64,000 bases of DNA from assembly GCF_019297835.1 (NCBI RefSeq), contig NZ_CP079203.1, forward strand, positions 2,019,001 to 2,083,000. The letters are read 5' to 3'. A model generated the notes under the pieces. It searched no databases and had not been told where the DNA came from. It saw only the letters and a list, made by a program, of their open reading frames with translations. This DNA is from Sphingomonas sanguinis (lineage in GTDB: Bacteria > Pseudomonadota > Alphaproteobacteria > Sphingomonadales > Sphingomonadaceae). Each line of letters opens with the position of its first letter. The first letter of the stretch is position 1. This document shows, one piece after another, positions 1-8,096 of this stretch. The position numbers were made by a program, and so were the translations under genes.

Positions 1-3
1 AGG

Positions 4-756
4 ATGCGGCTGGCGTACCTCGACCAGTGCTTCCGTTGGCGTGGTCAGGCGACGCGCGGTGCCCTCATCCGGAGGTTCGGCATCTCGCAGGCGCAGGCGG
101 CGGTCGACTTCCGCGAGTATCTCGCCCGCTGCCGCGAGCCGCTTCCCGTCTACGACACGGTGCGCAAGACGTACGTCGCATCGGACCGGCATCTCGGACT
201 CGAGGACGCGGGTGACCTTCCGCCGATGCTCGACGTCGTCGCCGACGGGGCGGGCGACCGGTTCGATTCGCTGCCGATGCCCGATCGGCAGTGCCCCGCG
301 ACCGTCATGCGCCACCTCTACCGGGCCATGGACCGGAACGTGAGGATCGAGATCGACTACGTCTCGATGAGCTCGGGTCGGACCACCTCGCAGTGGATCG
401 CGCCGGCTCGGATCGGCTTCGACGGGGAGCGGCTCCACTTCCGGGCGTGGAGCTTCCGGCATGCGGAATGGCGCGACTATCTGCCCGTGCGGGTGTCGGA
501 CGCCAGCACCTTCGCGACCGAGCCGCTAGCTGAACCCCTGCCCCGCGACGAGGAGTGGGAGACCATCGTCCGCGTCGCGCTCCGACCCCGGTCCGATCTT
601 TCGGCGGAGCAGCAGCAGGCTGCGCGCGAGGAGTATGGCTTCGACGGCAAGGAGCTGATTGCCGTCCAAACGCGGGCAGCCTTAGCCTTCTATCTTGACC
701 GCCGCTGGGGTCTCGACCTTCCCGGCTCTAGACTGGAGCGCGTCCCGGTCGAATGA
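4..756 (+). CDS. WYL-domain transcriptional regulator (CapW/BrxR-like), possibly 5'-truncated
   Basis: Predicted DNA-binding regulator of 250 residues. The N-terminal 50 residues read as a winged helix-turn-helix (RWRGQATRGALIRRFGISQA). The middle, about 105-165, carries a WYL-type ligand-sensing fold with RIEIDYVSMSSGRTTSQWIAP followed by GFDGERLHFRAW. The C-terminal third resembles the WCX extension. This layout is that of the CapW and BrxR regulators that control CBASS, BREX and other anti-phage operons; assigning that role here is inference from architecture and island context. The gene begins 4 bases from the window edge, so the true start may lie further left. No partner operon is visible on this side. 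It converges with the DUF6118-like gene. Confidence 0.75.
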   Translation: MRLAYLDQCFRWRGQATRGALIRRFGISQAQAAVDFREYLARCREPLPVYDTVRKTYVASDRHLGLEDAGDLPPMLDVVADGAGDRFDSLPMPDRQCPATVMRHLYRAMDRNVRIEIDYVSMSSGRTTSQWIAPARIGFDGERLHFRAWSFRHAEWRDYLPVRVSDASTFATEPLAEPLPRDEEWETIVRVALRPRSDLSAEQQQAAREEYGFDGKELIAVQTRAALAFYLDRRWGLDLPGSRLERVPVE

Positions 757-832
757 TGACTGCGCCGTCCGCCGAAGGGGGCGAGGCGATCCGACTCGGC
801 AGCGACACCAGCGAATTGCAGGATTTGGCTAA

Positions 833-1411
833 CTAGAGCCCGTTCGGCGGCGCTTCATGGTTGGTCACCAATTTGCCGTCTTCGCCAGTATTGACGAATT
901 TCGATCCGACGATCCTGGCTGCCATCCACTCAGGCACATGCCAGCTCGCCGGGAGTGACCGGGCAATCGCGCCGGGCAGTATTGACCAGAGCAATATCGT
1001 CGCCAACGCGGTTGCTGCGCAGCTCCGGCGGAGCAGGCGAGACTGGCCCTTCACCGATTGGCCGCGTTCAACGATGCCATCGACCCTCCCGATCGATCGC
1101 GCGATGGTGTCGCGTGCTTCGTCAAGCTTGCGGGCATCTTCGGCCCTGGCACTTGCGGCCGCCTGCACGATCTCTTTGGTGAGTGCGACAGGCGTCAGCG
1201 CGACGGCGGGACTGCGCTCGATCCGCTGCAGGGCTTCCTGCGTCGTTTTCAGCTGCGCCATCATCGATCCAAGCGTCGGAGTGTAGTCCGGCATCCGTTC
1301 GCGAGCAGCGGTGAGGCCTTCTACGGCGCGGCGCAGCAGACTGATCTCGGCGCGGAGATCTTCGAAGGCGAGCGCGGTCTCGCCGGCGGATACGTCAGTG
1401 GGCTGGGTCAT
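833..1411 (-). CDS. DUF6118-like membrane-anchored protein next to the relaxase
   Basis: A 192-residue protein of unknown function. The N-terminal 120 residues are strongly helical and coiled-coil-like (LRAEISLLRRAVEGLTAARE), followed by one hydrophobic segment at about 128-150 (CAATALATILLWSILPGAIA) and a short C-terminal tail. This matches my memory of DUF6118 proteins, which usually sit just downstream of traA relaxase genes in sphingomonad mobile elements. The stop of traA is only 10 bases upstream, so the two are probably cotranscribed. A membrane-tethered accessory role in DNA transfer is plausible but unproven. Confidence 0.6.
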   Translation of the reverse strand: MTQPTDVSAGETALAFEDLRAEISLLRRAVEGLTAARERMPDYTPTLGSMMAQLKTTQEALQRIERSPAVALTPVALTKEIVQAAASARAEDARKLDEARDTIARSIGRVDGIVERGQSVKGQSRLLRRSCAATALATILLWSILPGAIARSLPASWHVPEWMAARIVGSKFVNTGEDGKLVTNHEAPPNGL

Positions 1412-1420
1412 GACCGCAGC

Positions 1421-4285
1421 CTACCGGCCCAGCCCGCGGCCCCGCGAGAGGCCGAGCCAGTTCTGGAGATCATGGGACAATGAAGCCCCACCGGACGAAC
1501 GGATTCCGAGTTCCTTGACACGGTTACGCAACAGCGACTCGAGCTGGGGGTCGCGCTCGAGGCTCTTGGCCATGCCGGTCATCGCCTCGCGAACCTCATC
1601 GCCGCGCCAGCGCTCGCCGTTCCGATCGAATGCCGCCGCGCGTCTTGCGTGTCTGGTCCAGTCCTCGACGAACCGGTCTGCGCTAAGAGCGCGCTGCTCA
1701 CGCATCTTCTCGTCCAGCGCCAATGCGCGAGCAGCGCGCTGATCGCGCATCTCGGCTTCCATCATCATGGCGCGGACGACCTGCGTCGTTCTTCCCTTGG
1801 CGGCCTCTTCGATGAGCCCATGATCGCCATTGAAGACAGCGCGAATGTCGCGAACACCGTCGGGACGAACTGCCTTCAGCGCCGAGACCGCCGTATCGAG
1901 GGCGGCCTGCTGGTGGGGGAGCGGCTCGAAGCCCTGGCGACGGCTTCGCATGATGTCAGCAACCGCTCGGCCCACCTTCTCGACCGCGTGATCGAGCGGA
2001 GATCGGACGACCTCGTCGCGTGCGATCCGGGTGAGCCTGAGACCAGCAAACCGGTCGCGTGGCTTTGCCGCGGCAATCTCGGTCGATTTGTCTGCGGCCG
2101 GGTAATCGGACGCCATGTCCTTGCCCCGCTCGCGCGACAGCGTGGCGGCAAGTCGGTCATGGTCGGCAAAATCATCGCGGCCATAGTGGAGATCGACACC
2201 GTCGCGGTGCCGCGACAGCGCGACATAGGCGGCATGCCGGTCGAGCCCCGGCGTCGCCAGCACGTGCACCCGGTCGACAGTCACGCCCTGCGACTTGTGG
2301 ATAGTGGCAGCATAGCCGTGATCGACAGCGGCATAGTCCTTGAGGTCGAAGGCGACGGCCGTGCCGTTGTCGAGCATCACCGCCATGCGGGTTGCAGTCA
2401 CACTTTCGATCCGCCCCAGCGAGCCATTCTTGACGCCAAGGCTGCGCTCGTTGCGCCCGAACATCACTCGGTCTCCGGCGGCAAAGTGACGCTCGCCCTT
2501 CTCGACCTGCAGGGCGACATCGTCGCCAAGTTCCTCGCGCGCACGCAATCGGCTCCGCGCTGCCTGATTGAGCAGTGCTACCTCGTCATTGGTGTGGGTG
2601 AGGATGATGCGGCTGGCGTCGGGCTCGGCCTGGCGCTGCCGGTCCCAGCGATCGATCAAATCGACGCGCGCAGCCTCACGCGTCTCGGCGACATGGATCG
2701 CGTCATGCTGCTGGTATGCCGACAGCGCTTCAGTCGTCCGCTCAGTGGCGAGCTGGCGGGTCGCCATGCGCTGCCAATCTTCACGCTGGCGGCGAATGTC
2801 GGTGATCTCGATACTGCCATGGCGCTCGGCGACACTGCGGAAGGCAGCGCCCGCTTCGATCGCCTGGAGCTGTTCGGGGTCGCCGACCAGCACCACCTTC
2901 GCGCCGCGCTTCTCCGCCTCGGCGATCACCCGCTCGAGCTGGCGCGTGCCGATCATGCCGGCCTCGTCGATGACGAGGATCGACTTGTCGGTGAGCAGCT
3001 CACGCCCTTGCCTCCATTGATGCTCAAGGCTGGCGATGGTGCGTGACGTGATGCCCGAGCCACTTTCGAGGTTCTCGGCGGCAATACCCGACAGTGCCAG
3101 GCCCTGGACCTGATAGCCGGCGCTCTCCCATGCTTCACGCGCCACGCCCAGCATCGCCGACTTGCCGGTCCCGGCATAGCCGACGACGACACCCAGACCC
3201 CGGCCGCTGGTGACATGATCAAAGGCGCTGCGCTGCTCAGGCGACAGAGTGAGCCCGCGCATCTCGGCACGCACGAGCGCCAGCTTGCGGTGCTGGTCGA
3301 TCAGGCCATGGCGGCGGCTCGCCTCGAGCTTGATCGTGGCGCGCTGCAGCCGTGCCTCGGTGTCGATCATATCTCGACTGGTAAAGCGCTCCTGACCGCG
3401 CCCGTCCTTGCCGAGCCTCACCAATTCGGGGGATGCGCGGACCGCCGCCATCACCTGGTCGAACTGCTCTTTCCCCTCGCTGTGGCGATGGACGAACATC
3501 GCCAGGTCACGGGTGGCGAAGGCCGCCTGGGTACGCGTGATCGCATCCAGCGCGATCGCCGGGTCAGCAATGAGCTTTTCGCCATTGGCGCGGGCAATGG
3601 CGTGATGCTCAGTGAGCCGCTCGCTGGCGAACCCCTGCGCCACCATGCGCGAGGCGGCGGGGCCGATCTTGTGCTGGGGTTCGAGGTCGATGCCTTGCGC
3701 TTTCAGGCTGCGGTGATCGACCCGTGCGTCGATGTCGAGTTCGGCCAGCCTGGCATTCACATGCCCCGCCCAGCGCTCGCGCCAGGTCTCGAGCAGATCG
3801 GTGCGGTTCCAGTCGCGGTTCTTCTGGCCAAAGCCCTCGTCGTTTACCTCGCGCAGGGCGAGCATGACATGGGCATGGGGCTTGGCCTCCCCGTCTGCGC
3901 CGATGTCCCAATGCACGTTGAGATCGGCGACCATGCCGCGGGCGACGAACTCGTGGCTAACGAAGTCACGCGCCAGCCGAATGCCCTCGGCCCGGTCGAG
4001 CTCACGCGGGATGGCGAACTCCACCTCGCGGGCAAGCTGCGCGTCCTTCCGTACCTCCACCGCCTCGACTGCATTCCACAGCGCTTCGCGGTCGCGCCAC
4101 GCCTCGGGCGCGCCATCGGGCAGCAGCACTTCGGAATGCACGACGCCGGCCTTGTTCGAGAAGTCGTGGTGGCGATCGAGCCGCTGATCGTGGAGCCGCG
4201 AGGCGGAGCGGTAGGCGGCCGCCGCCAGCGCGGACGAGCCGTTCGCTCGGCTAATGATCTTGGCAGAGAAATGGTAGATCGCCAT
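1421..4285 (-). CDS. traA: Ti-type conjugative relaxase TraA (MobA/MobL nickase + RecD-like helicase)
   Basis: Nicks oriT and unwinds the transferred strand during conjugation. About 954 residues. I start it at the ATG at 4285 (MAIYHFSAKIISR), the family's usual N-terminus, not at the longer open frame to 4324, which would run through oriT. Residues 1-230 form the HUH relaxase, with the metal-binding pair in HAHVMLALREVND. The central part is a RecD/TraI-type helicase with Walker A VVGYAGTGKSAML and Walker B LVIDEAGMIG, ending in the UvrD-like C-terminal motif AATIHKSQGVTVDRVHV. The C-terminal 200 residues are charged and poorly conserved. The divergent traC/traD genes and the nic site directly upstream match the Ti plasmid arrangement. 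No coupling protein or type IV secretion genes are visible, so transfer would need a helper unless they lie left of the window. Confidence 0.93.
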   Translation of the reverse strand: MAIYHFSAKIISRANGSSALAAAAYRSASRLHDQRLDRHHDFSNKAGVVHSEVLLPDGAPEAWRDREALWNAVEAVEVRKDAQLAREVEFAIPRELDRAEGIRLARDFVSHEFVARGMVADLNVHWDIGADGEAKPHAHVMLALREVNDEGFGQKNRDWNRTDLLETWRERWAGHVNARLAELDIDARVDHRSLKAQGIDLEPQHKIGPAASRMVAQGFASERLTEHHAIARANGEKLIADPAIALDAITRTQAAFATRDLAMFVHRHSEGKEQFDQVMAAVRASPELVRLGKDGRGQERFTSRDMIDTEARLQRATIKLEASRRHGLIDQHRKLALVRAEMRGLTLSPEQRSAFDHVTSGRGLGVVVGYAGTGKSAMLGVAREAWESAGYQVQGLALSGIAAENLESGSGITSRTIASLEHQWRQGRELLTDKSILVIDEAGMIGTRQLERVIAEAEKRGAKVVLVGDPEQLQAIEAGAAFRSVAERHGSIEITDIRRQREDWQRMATRQLATERTTEALSAYQQHDAIHVAETREAARVDLIDRWDRQRQAEPDASRIILTHTNDEVALLNQAARSRLRAREELGDDVALQVEKGERHFAAGDRVMFGRNERSLGVKNGSLGRIESVTATRMAVMLDNGTAVAFDLKDYAAVDHGYAATIHKSQGVTVDRVHVLATPGLDRHAAYVALSRHRDGVDLHYGRDDFADHDRLAATLSRERGKDMASDYPAADKSTEIAAAKPRDRFAGLRLTRIARDEVVRSPLDHAVEKVGRAVADIMRSRRQGFEPLPHQQAALDTAVSALKAVRPDGVRDIRAVFNGDHGLIEEAAKGRTTQVVRAMMMEAEMRDQRAARALALDEKMREQRALSADRFVEDWTRHARRAAAFDRNGERWRGDEVREAMTGMAKSLERDPQLESLLRNRVKELGIRSSGGASLSHDLQNWLGLSRGRGLGR

Positions 4286-4309
4286 GGCGGTCAACCATTT
4301 ACACCAAAC

Positions 4310-4385
4310 AAGCGACGTCGGCACGACGTATAAGCGCGCCCTTCGAAGATTTCATCTGTCTTGGGACGCGGTTGTCCCAAGTCAT
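4310..4385. other. oriT: Origin of transfer (oriT) with Q/Ti-type nic region
   Basis: The gap between divergent traA and traC holds the 20-mer acgtataagcgcgcccttcg at 4326-4345. From memory, the Ti plasmid nic region reads acgtataattgcgcccttgg, a close match including the conserved gcgccctt core. Directly upstream is a perfect 6-bp hairpin, acgtcg/cgacgt with a 3-base loop at 4315-4329, as expected 5' of a nick. A second perfect hairpin with 8-bp arms, cttgggac/gtcccaag at 4360-4381, follows. Position, core motif and adjacent hairpin together make this a well-supported oriT; the exact nicked phosphate is inferred. Confidence 0.8.
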
Positions 4386-4457
4386 CCCGGCGCATTGCAG
4401 CTGATCGAACACCCCGATAACTGGATTATCCTCTCCGCACAACGGAAGGATGATCCC

Positions 4458-4781
4458 ATGCGCAAACCTCGTGATTATGATGCTGAGCTCAAAGCGCTTG
4501 ATGCCAAGGCCAGACAGCTAAAGTCCCGCAAGCGCGAACAGCTCGGCGAGCTGGTCATCGCGACCGGTGCCGATATGCTACCGATCGAGCAACTGGCCGG
4601 GGCACTGCTGCTGGCGGCGGAGGCGACAGACGAGCGAACAAAGGAGGCGGAGCGGGCGCGCGGGGCGGCGTTCTTTCGCGCGAAATCCGATGCACGCCAA
4701 GGCGCTCGGCATGACGACAACGGCCCTGCGACGGACAACAGTCCTGCGAGCGAGGCTCCAACTGCGCCGGGCGCGGCATGA
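4458..4781 (+). CDS. traC: TraC-like conjugal transfer protein
   Basis: A 107-residue protein divergent from the relaxase. I start it at ATG 4458, which has aagga 8 bases upstream and begins MRKPRDYDAELKALDAKARQL; the longer open frame would translate oriT. The first 60 residues form a charged helix followed by LGELVIATGADMLPIEQLAGALL, the pattern of small TraC/MobC-type relaxosome proteins. The tail is rich in Ala, Asp and Pro. In Ti-type systems such proteins assist TraA at oriT, and the position beside oriT fits. The 3' end overlaps the next gene by about 70 bases in another frame. Confidence 0.7.
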   Translation: MRKPRDYDAELKALDAKARQLKSRKREQLGELVIATGADMLPIEQLAGALLLAAEATDERTKEAERARGAAFFRAKSDARQGARHDDNGPATDNSPASEAPTAPGAA

Positions 4782-5013
4782 CGTACGCGAGTGGCGGGTG
4801 AAGCGGCGCGAACGCACCCGCCAGTTGATCGAGCTGGGCGGCTTGGTCGCCAAGGCGGGACTGATCGATCTGACCGAAGATGACCGCGCGCTGATATACG
4901 GCGCGCTCATCGACGTGGCGAGCAGACTGCGCAGCGAGGACAGCGATCATTACCGGCTCATCTGGACCCGGCGCGGACGCCGCGCCTTTGCCGATGACGC
5001 GAGCGCGGGCTGA
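4711..5013 (+). CDS. traD: TraD-like conjugal transfer protein
   Basis: A 100-residue basic protein containing RRERTRQLIELGGLVAKAGL and DDRALIYGALIDVASRL, the signature of the small Ti-type TraD proteins (not the VirD4 coupling ATPase that shares the name in F). Two starts are possible: ATG 4711, preceded by aaggcgct, which overlaps the traC end, or GTG 4798, which would give only the conserved core VKRRERTRQ. I prefer 4711 because the extra N-terminal Arg-rich helix is typical, but this is not certain. Probably part of the relaxosome with TraA and TraC. It converges at 6 bases with the HEPN gene. Confidence 0.65.
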   Translation: MTTTALRRTTVLRARLQLRRARHDVREWRVKRRERTRQLIELGGLVAKAGLIDLTEDDRALIYGALIDVASRLRSEDSDHYRLIWTRRGRRAFADDASAG

Positions 5014-5019
5014 CGAACG

Positions 5020-5919
5020 TCAGGCCTGCGCGAGCCGCTTTTCGCAGGCCTGCTTGACGATCTGCTGGAGGAGTTCGACCCGCTCAGCGAGCCATTCGAG
5101 TTCGGCTGGCGTCACCTTGTAATGGGCTGAGTAGCGCGCGTTGACATAGGCCTGGCGCAACAGTTCGAAACAGCGCTGGGCGAACTTGGTATCGCGTGGC
5201 CAGACAGCGATAAGCTCATGCACGAGGGGCTCGGCCTGGCTGCGGAGAAAGTTCAGCTTGTGCGACTTCGGGCTGTAAAGCGTTAGGGTCAGCAGAAGGC
5301 AGTGATAAAAGCGTTCGGTAGACTGATGGAATTCGAACGCAGCGATTTTTGCGCGGCCATTGGCAGCGGCAAATTTAGCCTGTTCAAGAAAGCCAACTGC
5401 GCTCGGATACCACTCAGCATAATGCTTTCGCGCTTCAATCAACGCGGCTTTCGGATCCAGTGGTTTCGGCGTGACGAACGGAAAGTCCTCAACCTCATAT
5501 AGGGCGATGCCCTGGTCGATCACGTCGATGAAGAATGGACGCCCTTGCGTCAGCTGATTGTTCACGTCCGCGAGACTGTGGACGATGAAGCTGACCGGCG
5601 CGCTGATGCGCTTGGAGATCGTCACTTCGCGGACGAACTGATCGTCGGCCTTGGCCCAGAACTCGCCCGGCTCGGTCAGCCGCTCGTCGCTGACGACGAC
5701 GAGGATATCATAGTCGGACTGGTAGCCGCCGATCGGATCGTCGACCCAGTCGCCGCGCGCATAGGAGCCGTAGAGGATGACCTTGAGGATGCGGCCCTGC
5801 CGGCGCCACTTCTGCGTCGAGAGCGATGTCGCCTGCTCGAACTCGGCAAACAGCACTTCCACGATCCGGTCGAGATCGCGGCGCTTCTTGTCCGGCAGAT
5901 GAGCAACGTCGTCGCGCAT
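5020..5919 (-). CDS. Nucleotidyltransferase-HEPN fusion protein
   Basis: A 299-residue fusion of two domains normally found as separate toxin-antitoxin partners. The N-terminal half has the minimal nucleotidyltransferase motif GSYARGDW (51-58) followed by SDYDILVVV (68-76), supplying the G-S and the D-x-D metal ligands. The C-terminal half, from about residue 155, is a HEPN domain with FEFHQSTERFYHCLLL and the R-x3-H pair in ARYSAHY (R262, H266), where HEPN RNases carry their active site. In MNT/HEPN pairs the nucleotidyltransferase AMPylates and silences the HEPN RNase. Here one chain may do both, giving a self-regulated RNase that could act in element stabilisation or phage defence. This role is inferred. 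It lies between the mobilisation genes and ardC. Confidence 0.8.
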   Translation of the reverse strand: MRDDVAHLPDKKRRDLDRIVEVLFAEFEQATSLSTQKWRRQGRILKVILYGSYARGDWVDDPIGGYQSDYDILVVVSDERLTEPGEFWAKADDQFVREVTISKRISAPVSFIVHSLADVNNQLTQGRPFFIDVIDQGIALYEVEDFPFVTPKPLDPKAALIEARKHYAEWYPSAVGFLEQAKFAAANGRAKIAAFEFHQSTERFYHCLLLTLTLYSPKSHKLNFLRSQAEPLVHELIAVWPRDTKFAQRCFELLRQAYVNARYSAHYKVTPAELEWLAERVELLQQIVKQACEKRLAQA

Positions 5920-6003
5920 GATGGCATTCCTAGCGAACCGTTACGGATGCGTACATCCTTTGTACTCGTGAGATGCCGGCGCTCGCCTCATGGCGGGGCG
6001 TCG

Positions 6004-6198
6004 TCATCCGCTTCCCATGAGGGCAACGAGGACGCGCACGATAACCTGTTCGACGTCGTTTGCCGTGCAGCCATGGCTGCGCGCCGCTTCGTCATAAGCC
6101 AGTCCGTCGATCCGAACGCTAGCGAAGATCGCACGGTCGCGGTCCGGCAGTGCGTTCCAGGCGCGCAAGCGCGCCTGGAAGTGGTGATCGCGCGTCAT
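6004..6198 (-). CDS. Small sigma-70 region 4-like helix-turn-helix protein
   Basis: A 64-residue protein made almost entirely of one helix-turn-helix. ALPDRDRAIFASVRIDGLAYDEAARSHGCTANDVEQ has the spacing of sigma-70 region 4.2, but no region 2 is present, so it cannot be a complete sigma factor. Its ATG overlaps the stop of ardC (ATGA), so the two are translationally coupled. It may regulate early genes of the element or be a domain-level remnant. Confidence 0.65.
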   Translation of the reverse strand: MTRDHHFQARLRAWNALPDRDRAIFASVRIDGLAYDEAARSHGCTANDVEQVIVRVLVALMGSG

Positions 6199-7097
6199 GA
6201 CGGCTGCCCCTCATCCGCGGCAAAGCCGATCAGATAGTCTGCCGCCTTGCTGGCGGCGCTCGCCGCCCGGAAGATCGCCTTGTCGTCGTGGCGTAGCACC
6301 TCGAGCCACGACCCGACATAATCGGCATGCCGCACCGTGGATTTGATCGACAGCGACGCACAGGCAAAGGCGCTCGCCATCTCGGCGACAAGCTCTTCGC
6401 GGGCATAATTGGCGCTACCGAATGCGCCGCTCTGGTCGCGATCCAATCGCGTCTGGTGACCCGTCCAATGGCCAAGCTCGTGGAGAGCGGTGCGATACCA
6501 GTTGATCGGCTCGTGGAAGGCCGAAACCGGCGGCACCGCGACATAGTCGGCCGCCGGATGGTAATAGGCACGATCGCCGCCGATCCGCACATCCGCGCCG
6601 CTCGCCTCGATAAGGGCCGCGACCTCCGGCAGGATCTCGATCTCGGGCCGAACCTCTGCTGCTTGCGTCAACGTCTCGGGCAGGCCTTCGCACTGGTCGA
6701 TGTTGAAGACCGTGAAGCGCTTGAGGAAGGCAATTGTGCGCGCCTCCTGCTTGTCGTCGTGCGCGCTGTCATCCTTGCCCTTTGGCGTGAAGCGATCGGC
6801 ATAACAAACGGTGGTGCCACGCTCTCCTTTGCGGACATTACCGCCCGCCGCTTGAGCCTGGCGGTAGGTCAGCCAGCGTTGTGAACTGTACCCGCCCTCG
6901 ATGACCCTGGCCCACAGGATCAGCACGTTGATCCCGGAATAGCGCCGCCCGGTCACCCCGTTTGCCGGCATGGTACAGGCACAGGCCGCGCTGTCCCAAG
7001 GCTGCACCCAGGGCAGCCGCCCCTCCTCCAGTTCGGCAATCACACGGGCCGTCACTTCGGCATACAGGGTCTGACGTTGGTCGATGGTCCTGGACAT
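6195..7097 (-). CDS. ardC: ArdC-type antirestriction protein
   Basis: A 300-residue ArdC family protein. The N-terminal 130 residues form the ssDNA-binding domain (LPWVQPWDS ... YSGINVLILW ... RKGERGTTVCYADRF). The C-terminal half is a zincin metalloprotease-like domain with HELGHWTGH at 206-214 and a downstream ELVAEMASAFACA that would supply the third ligand. ArdC proteins protect incoming single-stranded conjugative DNA from host restriction. It is divergent from the alpA-like gene across a hairpin-rich interval and overlaps the sigma-region-4-like gene. Confidence 0.9.
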   Translation of the reverse strand: MSRTIDQRQTLYAEVTARVIAELEEGRLPWVQPWDSAACACTMPANGVTGRRYSGINVLILWARVIEGGYSSQRWLTYRQAQAAGGNVRKGERGTTVCYADRFTPKGKDDSAHDDKQEARTIAFLKRFTVFNIDQCEGLPETLTQAAEVRPEIEILPEVAALIEASGADVRIGGDRAYYHPAADYVAVPPVSAFHEPINWYRTALHELGHWTGHQTRLDRDQSGAFGSANYAREELVAEMASAFACASLSIKSTVRHADYVGSWLEVLRHDDKAIFRAASAASKAADYLIGFAADEGQPS

Positions 7098-7136
7098 GAT
7101 CCTCGCTCCTTCAAAACCACCGCAGCCCGGCCGGAA

Positions 7137-7447
7137 TGGCGAGGGTGGGCGGCAGGAGCGGACCGACAGTCCCGCCAGATGAGGCGGGCTGCACCCATAG
7201 GGACGAAACGAAGTGGAGGACCGGCACAGCCGGTTGCAGCACGCCGCGGCGGGACTACAGGGCCGTGACGCCCACCCTCGCCAGACGCGCCCGGCACGTC
7301 ACGCCAGCGTGGGGGCACCCCACGCTGTCCGCTGACGGTGCGCCATGCGCACCGTCACCCGTCAGGGATCGCAACCCGCATGGGCCGAGACGGTACGGCT
7401 CGGCGCCGCGCCAGCGGCGTAGAGCCCGGTCCTGCGGCATCGCAGGA
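7137..7447. promoter_or_regulatory. Array of near-perfect hairpins in the ardC/alpA intergenic region
   Basis: The 476-bp gap between divergent ardC and the alpA-like gene has no convincing CDS but is dense in inverted repeats. A 15-bp inverted repeat (7137-7151 with 7269-7283) encloses two small stems at 7171-7188 and 7220-7234. It is followed by perfect stems at 7305-7327 (10-bp arms, 3-base loop), 7333-7357 (11-bp arms, loop cat), 7384-7404 (6-bp), 7404-7419 (6-bp) and 7430-7447 (7-bp). Such serial stems recall single-strand origins, ssDNA promoters of plasmid leading regions, or a structured RNA. Which one applies cannot be told by eye. Confidence 0.6.
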
Positions 7448-7573
7448 GACGGCAGCACTCAGCTTTCTGGATGTCCCTCGACAGTGTCGTCGTGACCTCA
7501 GTCAGGCCCTACTGCCGATCAGGCAAAAGCAGGACCTTGGCGCCTTCACTCTCAAGAGCTGCGAGGCAATGCC

Positions 7574-7786
7574 ATGTCCACCAACCCCGACCGCATCCTG
7601 CGTCTGAAGGCCGTCCTCGACCAGACCGGGCTTTGCCGATCCACCCTCTACCGCAAGATGGCCAACGGCACCTTTCCGAAGAACATCCAGCTCAGCACCC
7701 GCTGCGTGGGATGGCGCGCATCTGCGATCGACCAATGGCTGCGCAATCCGATGTTATACCATGTTGATGATCATCCTGCCGGATGA
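7574..7786 (+). CDS. AlpA-like excisionase/regulator
   Basis: A 70-residue MerR-superfamily winged-helix protein. RILRLKAVLDQTGLCRSTLYRKMANGTFPKNIQLSTRCVGWRASAIDQWL is the standard AlpA signature, with the recognition helix in CRSTLYRKM and the wing before GWRASAIDQWL. AlpA proteins in P4-like elements activate the integrase or act as excision directionality factors, so it is the likely control gene for excision of this island. It lies about 5.5 kb from the integrase. Confidence 0.85.
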   Translation: MSTNPDRILRLKAVLDQTGLCRSTLYRKMANGTFPKNIQLSTRCVGWRASAIDQWLRNPMLYHVDDHPAG

Positions 7787-8096
7787 GCGCTTTCACTCCC
7801 CATCGCGGCCATCCAACTCGGTTTCGGAAACTACCTAGAAATCGGCCGCACCGTAACGCTTGGATTTCGAAGATGCATTATCTTTCAAATGCAAATGGCG
7901 TGATGTCGGACAAACCCGCCGTTTCCGCTGGCCTCTGCCAACGACCGCTTCCGGGACGACCGGACATTTCCGCTTGAACGGTAGTCTGTACGCCGCCCGA
8001 GGCGAACACGCCGGCGATCACGGGATCAGCGTCGTTCGCGAGAGTTGTGGCAAGGCCCGGAAACAGCATGGCAGGTCTCGTTCAGGCGATCGCGGG
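7787..8096. other. Convergent intergenic gap without a recognisable gene
   Basis: This stretch of 310 bases lies between the 3' ends of the alpA-like gene and the large NTPase gene. Open frames here are short, lack ribosome-binding sites and resemble nothing I know. No strong terminator hairpin stands out. Confidence 0.5.

Noticed and set aside
1649..3046. 465-residue plus-strand open frame
   Set aside because: It lies wholly antisense to traA, and has no family motifs; GC-rich codon bias creates long shadow frames.
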